Below, one piece after another: positions 7,722 to 15,570 of a stretch of DNA of 20,193 nucleotides (its first letter is position 1; each line of letters begins with the position of its first letter). Position numbers and translations under genes: made by a program. The stretch comes from a virus: IMG/VR virus record IMGVR_UViG_3300005913_000121, positions 1 to 20,193 of that record. One strand, written 5' to 3'. Below the pieces are notes generated by a model. That model did no database searches. It had not been told where the DNA came from and saw nothing but the letters and a program-made list of their open reading frames with translations.

Positions 7722-8743
7722 TTTTTTATATAGAATTTTTGAAATTTGTTCCAAAACATTCCACTCTCTACTTCTTCCTGTGTCCAATGGCAATTAATAT
7801 AGTAATGTAAAAATTGTAGTCTATTAACCTCTTTAGGATTTTCTATATCTTCTAACTTACCAGAGCTCCAATTACTAGCAAAACAACCCTCGTGTGTAGA
7901 AAACATAGGTATACCTTCAATCAAAGCAACAGCAGCTGATGTAGAGGTATAACATACTACTGCCCAAGCATTTTTCATATCATCTAACAAATCAGTTTTA
8001 CCTAAAGCTGTATGAGTTATGTCTTTATGGTTTTCTAATATCCAATCTAAATTCTTTCTGTCTTCTTGTAGTTCTAATGTTTCTTTAGCATGATTATGTG
8101 ATCTAATTATTATTGGTCTTTGTGTATGCTTTCTTAATTCTTCTACAGTTTCTTTAGCCCATTCATAACAACCTTTACCAAAAGATGAGAATCCACCAAA
8201 CCCTCTATTCAAACAAAGTAATATATGATTACCTTCAGTTCTTAAAGGTTTTAATTCTAATCCCATATCTTTTAACACTTGTGGTTTTCTTTTAAATGTA
8301 AGAGGTTCTGGTGTCATATAGTCTGCGTGCTGTGGGTGTATTGACCTATATGGTATTCTATAATATCTTGTCATCTTTTCATAGTATTTTAAAACATTAC
8401 TATCAAAGAAAAATACTTGCTTACTAGTATTTCTTCCAGAGGCTTTTTCTCTTAAATTATGTGTTGGAGAGCTGATACCATCTGATTTAAAAGCAAAGAC
8501 TACATCATAATCTGTTGGTGCTACTTCAGTATGATCTTCCATACAATAGTTAACTTTAACATCATGTTTCTCAGCACCTTTACCAAACGCTTGTAATAGG
8601 TCTCTCTTAGGACCAGCACTTGTTGTTTTTAACCAAACAGTTAAAGTTCTTTGTCTAGCTTGATATCTTTTAGCTTGTTGAGGAGTCATAACAGTTTCCA
8701 GTTCCCATTGTCCAGTTTCGTCTATTATATACTTTCTACCCAT
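7718..8743 (-). CDS. KpsC/capsule-synthesis-like protein, copy A, 341 aa
   Basis: The longest of the four paralogues. It begins with about 40 extra residues (MGRKYIIDETGQWELETV) before the region shared with the others. C-terminal elements: ILLCLNRGFGG, AKETVEELRKH, IIIRSHNHAKE (basic strand, S-H replacing the H-P of copy C), LLDDMKNAWAVVCYTSTS, AAVALIEGIPMF, and the tail HWTQEEVESG. The order matches Capsule_synth/KpsC-type proteins that transfer Kdo-like or deoxy sugars. Its start shares one base with the stop of the GT upstream (TAATG). Donor, acceptor and activity are not established by sequence. Confidence 0.6.
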   Translation of the reverse strand: MGRKYIIDETGQWELETVMTPQQAKRYQARQRTLTVWLKTTSAGPKRDLLQAFGKGAEKHDVKVNYCMEDHTEVAPTDYDVVFAFKSDGISSPTHNLREKASGRNTSKQVFFFDSNVLKYYEKMTRYYRIPYRSIHPQHADYMTPEPLTFKRKPQVLKDMGLELKPLRTEGNHILLCLNRGFGGFSSFGKGCYEWAKETVEELRKHTQRPIIIRSHNHAKETLELQEDRKNLDWILENHKDITHTALGKTDLLDDMKNAWAVVCYTSTSAAVALIEGIPMFSTHEGCFASNWSSGKLEDIENPKEVNRLQFLHYYINCHWTQEEVESGMFWNKFQKFYIKK

Positions 8744-9417
8744 TATTCTATGTCAACCTTTACAGTATTGTTATATTCTTCGTACCAATCTTCAGCATAA
8801 TCACAATCTTTATAATGTTTAAAATATGGGCCACCTTTTGTATAGTGTAAGTTTTTTACATCAGGTTTTTTATCGTACTCACCAACTAACCAATTCCATT
8901 CTAATGGTATATCACCTATTAAGTTATCATCATCTATCCATTTAAATTGATGTAGCTGTGATCCTGTTGATGTATTTACAAAGTCACTGGTTAGTGTTGT
9001 ACACTTTCTACAATTCATCAACATAAAACTAGACCAATTCTTTCTAGGATATATTGTTTGTTCTTGTCCTAAAAATTTTGTCTTTTCTTTTGGTACATAA
9101 TCATGTTTAGCTACTTGTACCGCATATCTATCGTCCCTTAACGCCCATAGTTCTGATATATCAGCTTTCATTAACATATCACAATCCATAAACAATGCCC
9201 AACCTGAATAGTCCATAAGTTTAGGTACAATAAATCTACTGAAAGAAAACTCAGTTGATTCTATCTTACTTCGTTCTCTACTAAATTCATATTTAATATT
9301 AGGTTGATAGAGTGGTGTTATTCTAATTGGTCTTGTTGCGTTTCGTAATATACTTTGTGATAGAACATGGTACGCAATCTTTTCGTTTCTATCGTATCCT
9401 ATAAAAATATTAATCAT
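8743..9417 (-). CDS. DxD glycosyltransferase (GT8-like), 224 aa
   Basis: GT-A type glycosyltransferase. The protein opens with a strand typical of GT8 enzymes (INIFIGYDRNEKIAY) and has the DxD motif at residues 76-80 (FMDCD), inside a hydrophobic strand. A FMLMN segment in mid-protein and HYTKGGPYF near the C-terminus match the later acceptor-side and His-containing motifs of the family. It has no signal peptide or membrane segment. Full length for a phage GT8-like protein. It overlaps the upstream GT by 8 nt and the downstream KpsC-like gene by one base. Its specificity is not visible from sequence. Confidence 0.87.
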   Translation of the reverse strand: MINIFIGYDRNEKIAYHVLSQSILRNATRPIRITPLYQPNIKYEFSRERSKIESTEFSFSRFIVPKLMDYSGWALFMDCDMLMKADISELWALRDDRYAVQVAKHDYVPKEKTKFLGQEQTIYPRKNWSSFMLMNCRKCTTLTSDFVNTSTGSQLHQFKWIDDDNLIGDIPLEWNWLVGEYDKKPDVKNLHYTKGGPYFKHYKDCDYAEDWYEEYNNTVKVDIE

Positions 9418-10150
9418 TTGTTTGTTTCACCCATTCTGGACTATTATCCTTGTATTTTCTTTTACCCTTTTTGTGATCTATGTAAGGGTTAATTTCTTTA
9501 TCTCTAGCTATGATATGACCCCCATGGCCATCAGCTTTGTTTCTTTCTTTTGGTTTAATCATGTTTCTAGTATTGTCTAAAGCATGACAATCAGTTTTAT
9601 TTACCATGTTCCAAATTTTGTCTTCTGTATAATGACTTAAATATAAATCAAAGAATTGTTTACTATCTTCGTCTTTACAATTAAATCCTATAACACCACA
9701 TTCAGTATAATGATCTCTACCATAAAAAGTAATAAACTTATCATCTGGAATAAAAGTATCCATAAAATTATTTGGTATCTCTTTCATAAAGATATTATCT
9801 GCGTCTAACCACATAAACTTTTTACCTAGTTTACTTGCATGGTATTGTGCGAATACTTTATGTGAAAATCTTACTGCGTTTTGTAAGAAGTCACTGTCAT
9901 CATTCCATACTTTGTCTTTATGTCTTTCTTTAAACGCAACTAGTTCTGGCATCTCTTTTAGTATATTTACATAAGTTATACCAGCGTAATTAGGATATTG
10001 ATAATCTTCTTCTACATAACAAATCATTTTGATTGTTTGTTTTGTTTCAGCATATGTTTGTAAAAACTTATATGCGTAATCATCATACAATCTTTTATTA
10101 AATGTAGTGATGAAGAATTTATCTTCGTCTGTCCAGATTAACTTTTCCAT
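9410..10150 (-). CDS. DxD glycosyltransferase, 246 aa
   Basis: Predicted glycosyltransferase with a GT-A core. WLDADNIF at 114-121 supplies the DxD motif (D116-x-D118), preceded by a helix and strand (VFAQYHASKLGKKF) as in related phage and capsule enzymes. YTECGVIGFN in mid-protein resembles the conserved segment before the acceptor site, and GHGGHII near residue 210 could supply the late metal-binding His. The C-terminus is basic (KKGKRKYK). It lies directly after gmd, with a 13-nt overlap, and is the first transferase of the island. It is a distant relative of the GTs at 8743 and 1034, not a close duplicate. Confidence 0.8.
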   Translation of the reverse strand: MEKLIWTDEDKFFITTFNKRLYDDYAYKFLQTYAETKQTIKMICYVEEDYQYPNYAGITYVNILKEMPELVAFKERHKDKVWNDDSDFLQNAVRFSHKVFAQYHASKLGKKFMWLDADNIFMKEIPNNFMDTFIPDDKFITFYGRDHYTECGVIGFNCKDEDSKQFFDLYLSHYTEDKIWNMVNKTDCHALDNTRNMIKPKERNKADGHGGHIIARDKEINPYIDHKKGKRKYKDNSPEWVKQTND

Positions 10151-11139
10151 CTTCTCAAATCTTCTTTTATCATATCTCTAACTAATGTTTCTAGTGTATG
10201 TTTAGGTCGCCACAATAACTTTTCTTTTGCTTTTGTACTATCACCAACAAGTAAATCTACTTCTGCTGGTCTAAAAAATTTAGGATTTGTTTTAATTATA
10301 TGTTCTCTAGTATGTACATCTATTACTTCATGTCCATTAAATTCATAAGCTATTTGTAGTTCATCTAAACATCTTACTATAAAATCTTTTATTTGAATTG
10401 TCTTACCTGTTGATATAACAAAATCTTCTGGTTCATCTTGTTGTAGCATTAACCACATCGCTTCAACATAATCTTCAGCGTGACCCCAATCTCTATATGA
10501 TTCTATATTACCTAATTCTAATACTTTACCATTCTTTGTATATTCTACTAAACCTTTTGTAATTTTTCTAGTGACAAATTCTTCACCTCTCATTGGACTT
10601 TCGTGGTTAAATAAAATACCACTACAAGCAAAGAGACCATAACTCTCTCTATAATTTTGTGTTAAGTAATGTGAATATGCTTTAGCAACTCCGTATGGAC
10701 TACGAGGGTGAAATCTTGTTGTTTCTTTTTGTGGTGTTTCTTGTACCTTACCAAACATCTCTGATGTTGAAGCTTGATAGAATTTTATTTTAGGAAACTT
10801 ATTTCTTATTACTTCTAATATGTTTAGTACACCTAGAGAGTTTGTTATAGTAGTGACTTGTGGTTGTTCAAATGATAAACCTACAAATGATTGTGCTGCC
10901 AGATTATAAAATTCATCTGGTTGTACTTTTTCAATAACTTTCTCTATATTGTATGGTTCGCCTAAATCTATATCCACAAACTCAATCTTGTCTGTAATAC
11001 CTAGTTCATCTAAACGCCAATATCTATTACCTGTATTACGCCTCTGAGCGCCGTATACCTTGTATCCTTTATCAAGTAGTAGTTTCGCTAGATAACCACC
11101 GTCTTGTCCTGTCACTCCTGTTATAATCGCCTTTTTCAT
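10138..11139 (-). CDS. gmd: GDP-mannose 4,6-dehydratase
   Basis: Converts GDP-D-mannose to GDP-4-keto-6-deoxy-D-mannose, the branch point to GDP-fucose, GDP-rhamnose, GDP-perosamine and related sugars. It is a short-chain dehydrogenase-type enzyme with the NAD(P) glycine motif G8-x-x-G11-x-x-G14 (TGVTGQDGGYLA), the catalytic S-T-S-E at 124-127, Y149-x-x-x-K153 (YGVAK), and the Gmd-specific segment NHESPMRGEEFVTRKIT at 178-194, then YRDWGHAEDYV. The length (333) is slightly below the usual 340-375 but no motif is missing. ATGA overlap with the ParB-like gene joins the DNA-metabolism block to the glycan island. No reductase, epimerase or aminotransferase that would use the product is present in the window. 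Confidence 0.95.
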   Translation of the reverse strand: MKKAIITGVTGQDGGYLAKLLLDKGYKVYGAQRRNTGNRYWRLDELGITDKIEFVDIDLGEPYNIEKVIEKVQPDEFYNLAAQSFVGLSFEQPQVTTITNSLGVLNILEVIRNKFPKIKFYQASTSEMFGKVQETPQKETTRFHPRSPYGVAKAYSHYLTQNYRESYGLFACSGILFNHESPMRGEEFVTRKITKGLVEYTKNGKVLELGNIESYRDWGHAEDYVEAMWLMLQQDEPEDFVISTGKTIQIKDFIVRCLDELQIAYEFNGHEVIDVHTREHIIKTNPKFFRPAEVDLLVGDSTKAKEKLLWRPKHTLETLVRDMIKEDLRRWKS

Positions 11140-11429
11140 TTGATCCTTGTCATATCACCTAGTTTATCTAAACTACTTATATTAGTTTCAAAAACACAAT
11201 CAACTAAATCATATCCATATACTCTGGCATATAGTAGTCTTTTGTTTCCGTACTTAATTAAATTGTCATTTACTATCAATGGCCATACCATACCATCTTT
11301 CTCAATTCTTTCTACAAGCTTTTCATAACCTAATGCATCTATAACACTATGTCCGTATGCTAGGTCATTTACATTAACCGATTGTGTAGTATAACCTTTA
11401 ATTGTTTTATTTGCTTTTAGAATTTTCAT
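11136..11429 (-). CDS. ParB-like nuclease-fold protein, 97 aa
   Basis: Small ParB/sulfiredoxin-fold protein. Pattern: a helix ALGYEKLVERIEKDG, a strand with MVWPLIV, then YGNKRLLYARVYGYDLVDCVF, which corresponds to the G-x-[HR]-R-[LY]-x-A-x-x-x-G core of ParB N-terminal domains (His replaced by Lys). I take ATG at 11429 as the start; an in-frame TTG six bases upstream exists but is less likely. It overlaps the RuvC-like gene by 23 nt and gmd by 4 nt. Phage proteins of this type are diverse (nucleases, regulators, modification partners), so its role is not clear. It lacks the helix-turn-helix half of partition ParB proteins. Confidence 0.68.
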   Translation of the reverse strand: MKILKANKTIKGYTTQSVNVNDLAYGHSVIDALGYEKLVERIEKDGMVWPLIVNDNLIKYGNKRLLYARVYGYDLVDCVFETNISSLDKLGDMTRIK

Positions 11430-12000
11430 AACCAACTTTTGCTACATAATAACTATCTACTATATCTGATACAGGATTACCTATCTTTGTTGTATCAAAT
11501 ATCTTTTTTAAATCGGTATTAGTTTCTTTACTAAACGATTCATACATTAATTCTTTATCGGCGTTTCCTTTTCCAGATGCGCCTTTCTTAACTACACTTG
11601 GTACAACTGTATCATAATCTATATCCATTGTCTGTAATTTATATTTAAGTATACCACAGTTCTCAGCAATTTGAAATACTGCTTGACCTTTAGAGCCAAA
11701 CGAGTAGCCTTCAATGAAAACTTTTAAGTGTGAATTTATTGTTTGATTAATTGTGTCAAATGTCCAATCAGATATTTGACTAAATCTACGAATAGGTGTA
11801 TCGTATTCCATATGTTCAAAACCAAAAATATTATAACTCATTTTACCAATATATTTTTTCTTGTTTGTCAAATAGAAAAATTTACTATTCTCAAATACAA
11901 AATCATTTGTTATACAAATTGCTGGACTTGTTAAACTATAATCAATTCCAACTATCGTCTTCAGATTCGTTTGTCCAGATTGTTTCTTCTCCATCATCAC
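11407..12000 (-). CDS. RuvC-like Holliday-junction resolvase/nuclease, 197 aa
   Basis: RNase H-fold endonuclease of RuvC type, predicted to cut branched DNA during recombination-linked replication or before packaging. Acidic motifs are in order: D in VGIDYSLTSP near residue 20, E in VFIEGYSFGS in mid-protein, VPSVVKKGASGKGNADK (the basic/glycine loop found in RuvC-like phage enzymes), and a C-terminal D-x-x-D (VSDIVDSYYVA). Length suits the family. Start: GTG 12000 or the adjacent ATG 11997, both served by GAGGAAG upstream; this means a 56-59 nt overlap with the zinc-ribbon gene, which is long, but no later start precedes the first catalytic Asp. It is T4-like in role but not in family (T4 uses endonuclease VII). 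Confidence 0.8.
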   Translation of the reverse strand: MMMEKKQSGQTNLKTIVGIDYSLTSPAICITNDFVFENSKFFYLTNKKKYIGKMSYNIFGFEHMEYDTPIRRFSQISDWTFDTINQTINSHLKVFIEGYSFGSKGQAVFQIAENCGILKYKLQTMDIDYDTVVPSVVKKGASGKGNADKELMYESFSKETNTDLKKIFDTTKIGNPVSDIVDSYYVAKVGYENSKSK

Positions 12001-12130
12001 TAGTCACTTCCTCTACTTCGTGTCCACAGAATGGACAAGTCAATGGCTCAAGGTCTTGTACCTCAATGTCCCATTGTATAGAGTATTTAGTTTCGCAGCT
12101 AGAACAGGTCTTTTGTCTTGTTTCAATCAT
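11942..12130 (-). CDS. Zinc-ribbon protein, 62 aa
   Basis: A very small protein with two Cys-x-x-Cys knuckles: C9-x-x-C12 (TCSSCETKY) and C32-x-x-C35 (LTCPFCGHE), the form of a single zinc ribbon. The C-terminal third is strongly acidic (SDDGEETIWTNESEDD) and could mimic nucleic acid or bind a basic partner. Such proteins are common in T4-like phages beside nucleotide and recombination genes, where they bind DNA or RNA polymerase. Its ATG shares one base with the nrdB stop (TAATG), with no separate ribosome-binding site, so translation is probably coupled to nrdB. Confidence 0.8.
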   Translation of the reverse strand: MIETRQKTCSSCETKYSIQWDIEVQDLEPLTCPFCGHEVEEVTSDDGEETIWTNESEDDSWN

Positions 12131-13233
12131 TATAATTTAAATTTTTTAAACTGGTCTTTTTTCACATCTTGGTTGATACCACCAATAACATATGATTCAA
12201 TCTCTGTTTCTTGTGGTGCGTTTTGTGAGCTTCTACTATTTAACCAATGGTCTGTCCATGGTAATGGATTAGTCTTTTGGTCATAAGCAGGTTTTAAACC
12301 AATTGCTTTCATTCTTCTATTAGCTGTGTATTCTACGAATTGATGTAATAACTTTTCTGATAGTCCTATCATAGAACCTTGAGAAAATAGATAAGTTGCC
12401 CATCTTTTTTCTTCTCCTACTGCGTCATCATACATTGTATAAACTTCTTTTTCAGTATCTTTAATTACTTTGTCCATTACTTTATCTTTTTCAATATCTC
12501 TATAATTGTTTATTATTCTTTGAGATATGGCCAAATGTTGACTTTCATCTCTAGCAATAAAAGATATAATTTTTGCTGAACCTTCTAATAGTTTTAATTC
12601 ACCAAAAGCAAAACTACAAGCAAATGATACATAAAATCTTAAACCCTCTAATATATTTACAGTCACTAAAGCTTTCCATAACTTTTTCTTTAATTCATAC
12701 TCGTCAACTTTAGTTCTATCTAAATGCCATCTGTGACCTATCGCAATTAAATCATCATAATTTTTTGTGACTGATTGTGCTCTCTTTTCTATCTTCTCGT
12801 CTTTGAGAATAGTATCAAATACATCACTTGGATTAGAATATAAGTTCTTAATGATGTATGTATAAGACCTACTATGGATTGTTTCCATAAAGTCCCAAGT
12901 CACTATACAACCCTCTAATTCTGGTAATGATACAAATGGTAAGAATGCCAAACATGGACCACGACCTTGTACACTATCTAACATAGTTTGATATTTTAAA
13001 TTAGATGTAAAGATTGATTTCTGTTCTGGTCTTAATTCTTGGTAATCGTTTCTATCTTTTTGTAAAGATACTTCTTCAGGTCTCCAAAAGAAACCAAGTT
13101 GTTGTTGAGTTAGTTTATCAAAGATAGGATACTTCATTGAATCATATCTTTGTACAGCCAAGTCCTCTCCAAAGAACATTGGTTGCTTTAAAAAACTGAC
13201 ATCTTTACTTTTGTTGAATACTGATCTAGCCAT
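12130..13233 (-). CDS. nrdB: Class Ia ribonucleotide reductase, small (radical) subunit
   Basis: Beta subunit that houses the diiron-tyrosyl radical for ribonucleoside diphosphate reduction. All metal ligands expected from E. coli NrdB are visible: D86 (MLDSVQG), E117 and H120 (METIHSRSY), E196 (LEGLRFY), E230 and H233 (IARDESQH). The radical tyrosine is Y124 in HSRSYTY, so this is the classic class Ia type. At 367 residues it is near full length, with a typical flexible C-terminal tail (INQDVKKDQFKKFKL) that docks to NrdA. It lies 20 nt after nrdA, with GGAAG about 15 nt before ATG. Phages use it to supply dNTPs from host ribonucleotides. A T4-late-like TATAAATA sits just before the start. 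Confidence 0.97.
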   Translation of the reverse strand: MARSVFNKSKDVSFLKQPMFFGEDLAVQRYDSMKYPIFDKLTQQQLGFFWRPEEVSLQKDRNDYQELRPEQKSIFTSNLKYQTMLDSVQGRGPCLAFLPFVSLPELEGCIVTWDFMETIHSRSYTYIIKNLYSNPSDVFDTILKDEKIEKRAQSVTKNYDDLIAIGHRWHLDRTKVDEYELKKKLWKALVTVNILEGLRFYVSFACSFAFGELKLLEGSAKIISFIARDESQHLAISQRIINNYRDIEKDKVMDKVIKDTEKEVYTMYDDAVGEEKRWATYLFSQGSMIGLSEKLLHQFVEYTANRRMKAIGLKPAYDQKTNPLPWTDHWLNSRSSQNAPQETEIESYVIGGINQDVKKDQFKKFKL

Positions 13234-13240
13234 AGCGTTT

Positions 13241-13248
13241 TATTTATA
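13241..13248 (-). promoter_or_regulatory. T4-late-promoter-like TATAAATA box before nrdB (weak)
   Basis: An exact TATAAATA on the minus strand in the 20-nt nrdA-nrdB gap, 7 nt before the nrdB ATG. This is the consensus of T4-type late promoters read by gp55. However, transcription would begin at or next to the start codon, nrdB is not a late gene, and A/T-rich octamers are frequent here, so chance is a good explanation. Confidence 0.2.
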
Positions 13249-13253
13249 CTTCC

Positions 13254-15563
13254 TTAGATTGTACAAGAATCACAGTTCTCTGGATCCTCATCTTCGTTGC
13301 CCGGTCCTTCTGGTACATTATCTGTGAAACCTATTGGGTGTGCAGGCTCGTCAATATCTTTTTTACTATCATATGTATTTTGATAATAAGATGTTTTCCA
13401 ACCTAATCTATATGTCGTTAATAAATCTTGTGCCATTTGTGATAATGGTACTTGGTTGTCTTCAAAGTGTTCAGGATTGTATGACCAATTACCACTTATT
13501 GCTTGGTCAAAATACTTTTGCATTACTGCTACTACATTGATATAACCCTCGTTTGATTTCATATCCCATAGTAAAGTATAGTTATTTTTTAATTTCTTAT
13601 AGTCTGGTACCACTTGTTTCAATGGACCTTTTTTAGATTTCTTAATACTTAAATAATCTCTAGGTGGTTCAATACCGTTAGTAGCATTTGAAACCACACT
13701 AGAAGATTCAGATGGCATTTGAGCAGAGAGTGTGCTATGTCTTAATCCATGCTCTTTAATTTCTTTCCTTAACCACTCCCAATCATAAGTTAGACTTCTG
13801 GTCACAACCTCGTCTACCTCTTTCTTGTAAGTGTCTATTGGTAAGATACCATCTGAATATTTTGTTCTATTAAAGTATTCACAAGCGCCTTTTTCTTTAG
13901 CCAAAATATTACTTGCCTTTAATAGATAATATTGAAATGCTTCAGTAAGTTTATCAACTTGTTTCCAACCCATCTTTTGTTCATATGAATAACCTTTTTT
14001 AGCTAGATAGTGAGCAAGACCAATATAACCTATACCTAAACTTCTTCTAGCTTTTGTACTAATCTCTGCTGCTTTAACTGGATACTTTTGATGGTCAATA
14101 ATTTCATCTAAACCTCTAACTGCTAGTTCGCATAGTTCTTCTAGTTCATCTCTTTTATCCACTGTACCTACATTGATAGCAGATAGAATACATAAAGCAA
14201 TCTCGCCTTCTCCGTCAATGTGTTGAATAGGATCTGTTGGTAAAGTTATCTCTTGGCATAAATTTGACATTCTAATTATATCTTTAAATGATGAGTGAGT
14301 ATTACAGTGGTCTATATTCATAATATAAATTCTACCTGTTTCTGCTCTTTCTTTTAGTATGTCAAAAAATAATCCTTGTGCTGCTATCTTTCTTTTCTTT
14401 ACACTAATTTTTCTTTCTGCTTTTAAGTACAGATCATCAAACTCTGGTGTACCCCAAGCTTCATATAGCTCTGGTACTTCGTGTGGTGAGAATAAAGTTA
14501 TTTCTTCTTCGTTGATAAATCTTTCATAAAATAGTTTTGAAATTTGTATAGAGTAATCTAATTTTCTAACTCTATTATCTTCACTACCTTTGTTGTTCTT
14601 TAAAACAATAATGTCTTCTATCTCTTGGTGCCAAATAGGGAAGTGAACAGTAGCCGAACCACCTCGTACTCCATTTTGAGTACAGCACTTGACTGTTGCT
14701 TCAAACTTTTTAAGGAAAGGAATAACGCCGGTGTGTTGTACTTCACCTCCTCGTATCCTCGCATTGATACCTCGTATTCTACCAGCATTAATACCAATGC
14801 CAGCCCTTTGCGCAACATACCTTCCAATAGCCATATCACTAGAAAAAATGCTAGGTAAAGTATCATCAGTATCAACGAGAACACAACTTGCATACTGTTT
14901 AAGAGGAGTTCTGACACCCGCCATAACTGGTGTTGGAATATTGATTTTAAATTGTGAAATTGCGTCATAGTATTTTTTAACATAAGTCATTCTCTTTTCT
15001 TTTGGATAGTTCATAAAGACAGATGCGGCAATCATCATATACATAAATTGTGGTGTTTCATGTATCTCGCCATTACTTCTATCTTGTACTAGGTACTTGT
15101 CAATTACTTGTCTTAAACCAGCGTATGTGAAAGTGTAATCTCTCTCGTGGTTTAACCAGTTTTCCATTCTATCAAAATCTTTCTTTTGATATTTTTCTAT
15201 TAGTTCTTTGTCGTATAATTTTTTCTCAACAGCTGAAGTCACATGGCTAAACAAATGTGGGTGGTCCCAAAGTTTACCAATAACTTTTTTTCTTAAACTA
15301 TAAAGTAATAGTCTTGCCGCAACATATTGATAGTTTGGATTATCTAAATCAATTAAGTCTGCTGCTGATTTGATAAGGATTTGTTGAATATCATCTGTTG
15401 TAATATTATCTATAAATTGAAGACCGCTTTTCATCTCCACCTGAGATGATGAAACACCTGATATACCTTCAACAGCATACTCTACCATCTCGTGTATTTT
15501 CTCAATGTTCAATGGCTCTTTGCCTCGTTCACCTCTTTTTATTACATTTATATTCTCGGCCAT
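13254..15563 (-). CDS. nrdA: Class Ia ribonucleotide reductase, large (catalytic) subunit
   Basis: Alpha subunit that reduces ribonucleoside diphosphates. The N-terminal 90 residues form an ATP-cone allosteric domain (VIKRGERGKEPLN start). Active-site residues are in place: C227 (YASCVLV) and C458 (ALCILSA) as the redox pair, and N434, C436 and E438 in SNLCQEITLPT for the thiyl radical. The radical-transfer Tyr pair is in KTSYYQNT near the C-terminus. The tail ends in a C-D-S-C pair (C764, C767) that relays electrons from a thioredoxin or glutaredoxin; none is encoded here, so a host or distant phage protein must serve. 769 residues is normal. It is preceded by a sigma70-like promoter at 15635-15663 and starts 7 nt after the primase stop. 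Confidence 0.97.
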   Translation of the reverse strand: MAENINVIKRGERGKEPLNIEKIHEMVEYAVEGISGVSSSQVEMKSGLQFIDNITTDDIQQILIKSAADLIDLDNPNYQYVAARLLLYSLRKKVIGKLWDHPHLFSHVTSAVEKKLYDKELIEKYQKKDFDRMENWLNHERDYTFTYAGLRQVIDKYLVQDRSNGEIHETPQFMYMMIAASVFMNYPKEKRMTYVKKYYDAISQFKINIPTPVMAGVRTPLKQYASCVLVDTDDTLPSIFSSDMAIGRYVAQRAGIGINAGRIRGINARIRGGEVQHTGVIPFLKKFEATVKCCTQNGVRGGSATVHFPIWHQEIEDIIVLKNNKGSEDNRVRKLDYSIQISKLFYERFINEEEITLFSPHEVPELYEAWGTPEFDDLYLKAERKISVKKRKIAAQGLFFDILKERAETGRIYIMNIDHCNTHSSFKDIIRMSNLCQEITLPTDPIQHIDGEGEIALCILSAINVGTVDKRDELEELCELAVRGLDEIIDHQKYPVKAAEISTKARRSLGIGYIGLAHYLAKKGYSYEQKMGWKQVDKLTEAFQYYLLKASNILAKEKGACEYFNRTKYSDGILPIDTYKKEVDEVVTRSLTYDWEWLRKEIKEHGLRHSTLSAQMPSESSSVVSNATNGIEPPRDYLSIKKSKKGPLKQVVPDYKKLKNNYTLLWDMKSNEGYINVVAVMQKYFDQAISGNWSYNPEHFEDNQVPLSQMAQDLLTTYRLGWKTSYYQNTYDSKKDIDEPAHPIGFTDNVPEGPGNEDEDPENCDSCTI

Positions 15564-15570
15564 TGGTCTC

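Noticed and set aside
7722-7793. N-terminal extension of the KpsC-like copy B to TTG 7793
   Set aside because: The added 24 codons lie inside the upstream gene; the ATG at 7721 forms an ATGA junction and aligns with the N-terminus of copy C.
8714-8753. TTGACA with a downstream TATAAT on the minus strand before the KpsC-like copy A
   Set aside because: The spacing to TATAAT is 21 nt (19 to TATATA), outside the working range; both lie in coding sequence.
11796-12140. Plus-strand open frame of 114 codons (and others at 1011-1223, 2262-2501, 4096-4293, 11104-11328, 15446-15730, 16100-16375, 16842-17087)
   Set aside because: All lie opposite well-supported minus-strand genes, have Cys/Ser/Ile-rich or low-complexity translations and no good ribosome-binding site. 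They are shadows.
14618-14983. Minus-strand open frame of 121 codons in another frame of nrdA
   Set aside because: Entirely inside the conserved core of nrdA, whose own frame carries the active-site motifs.
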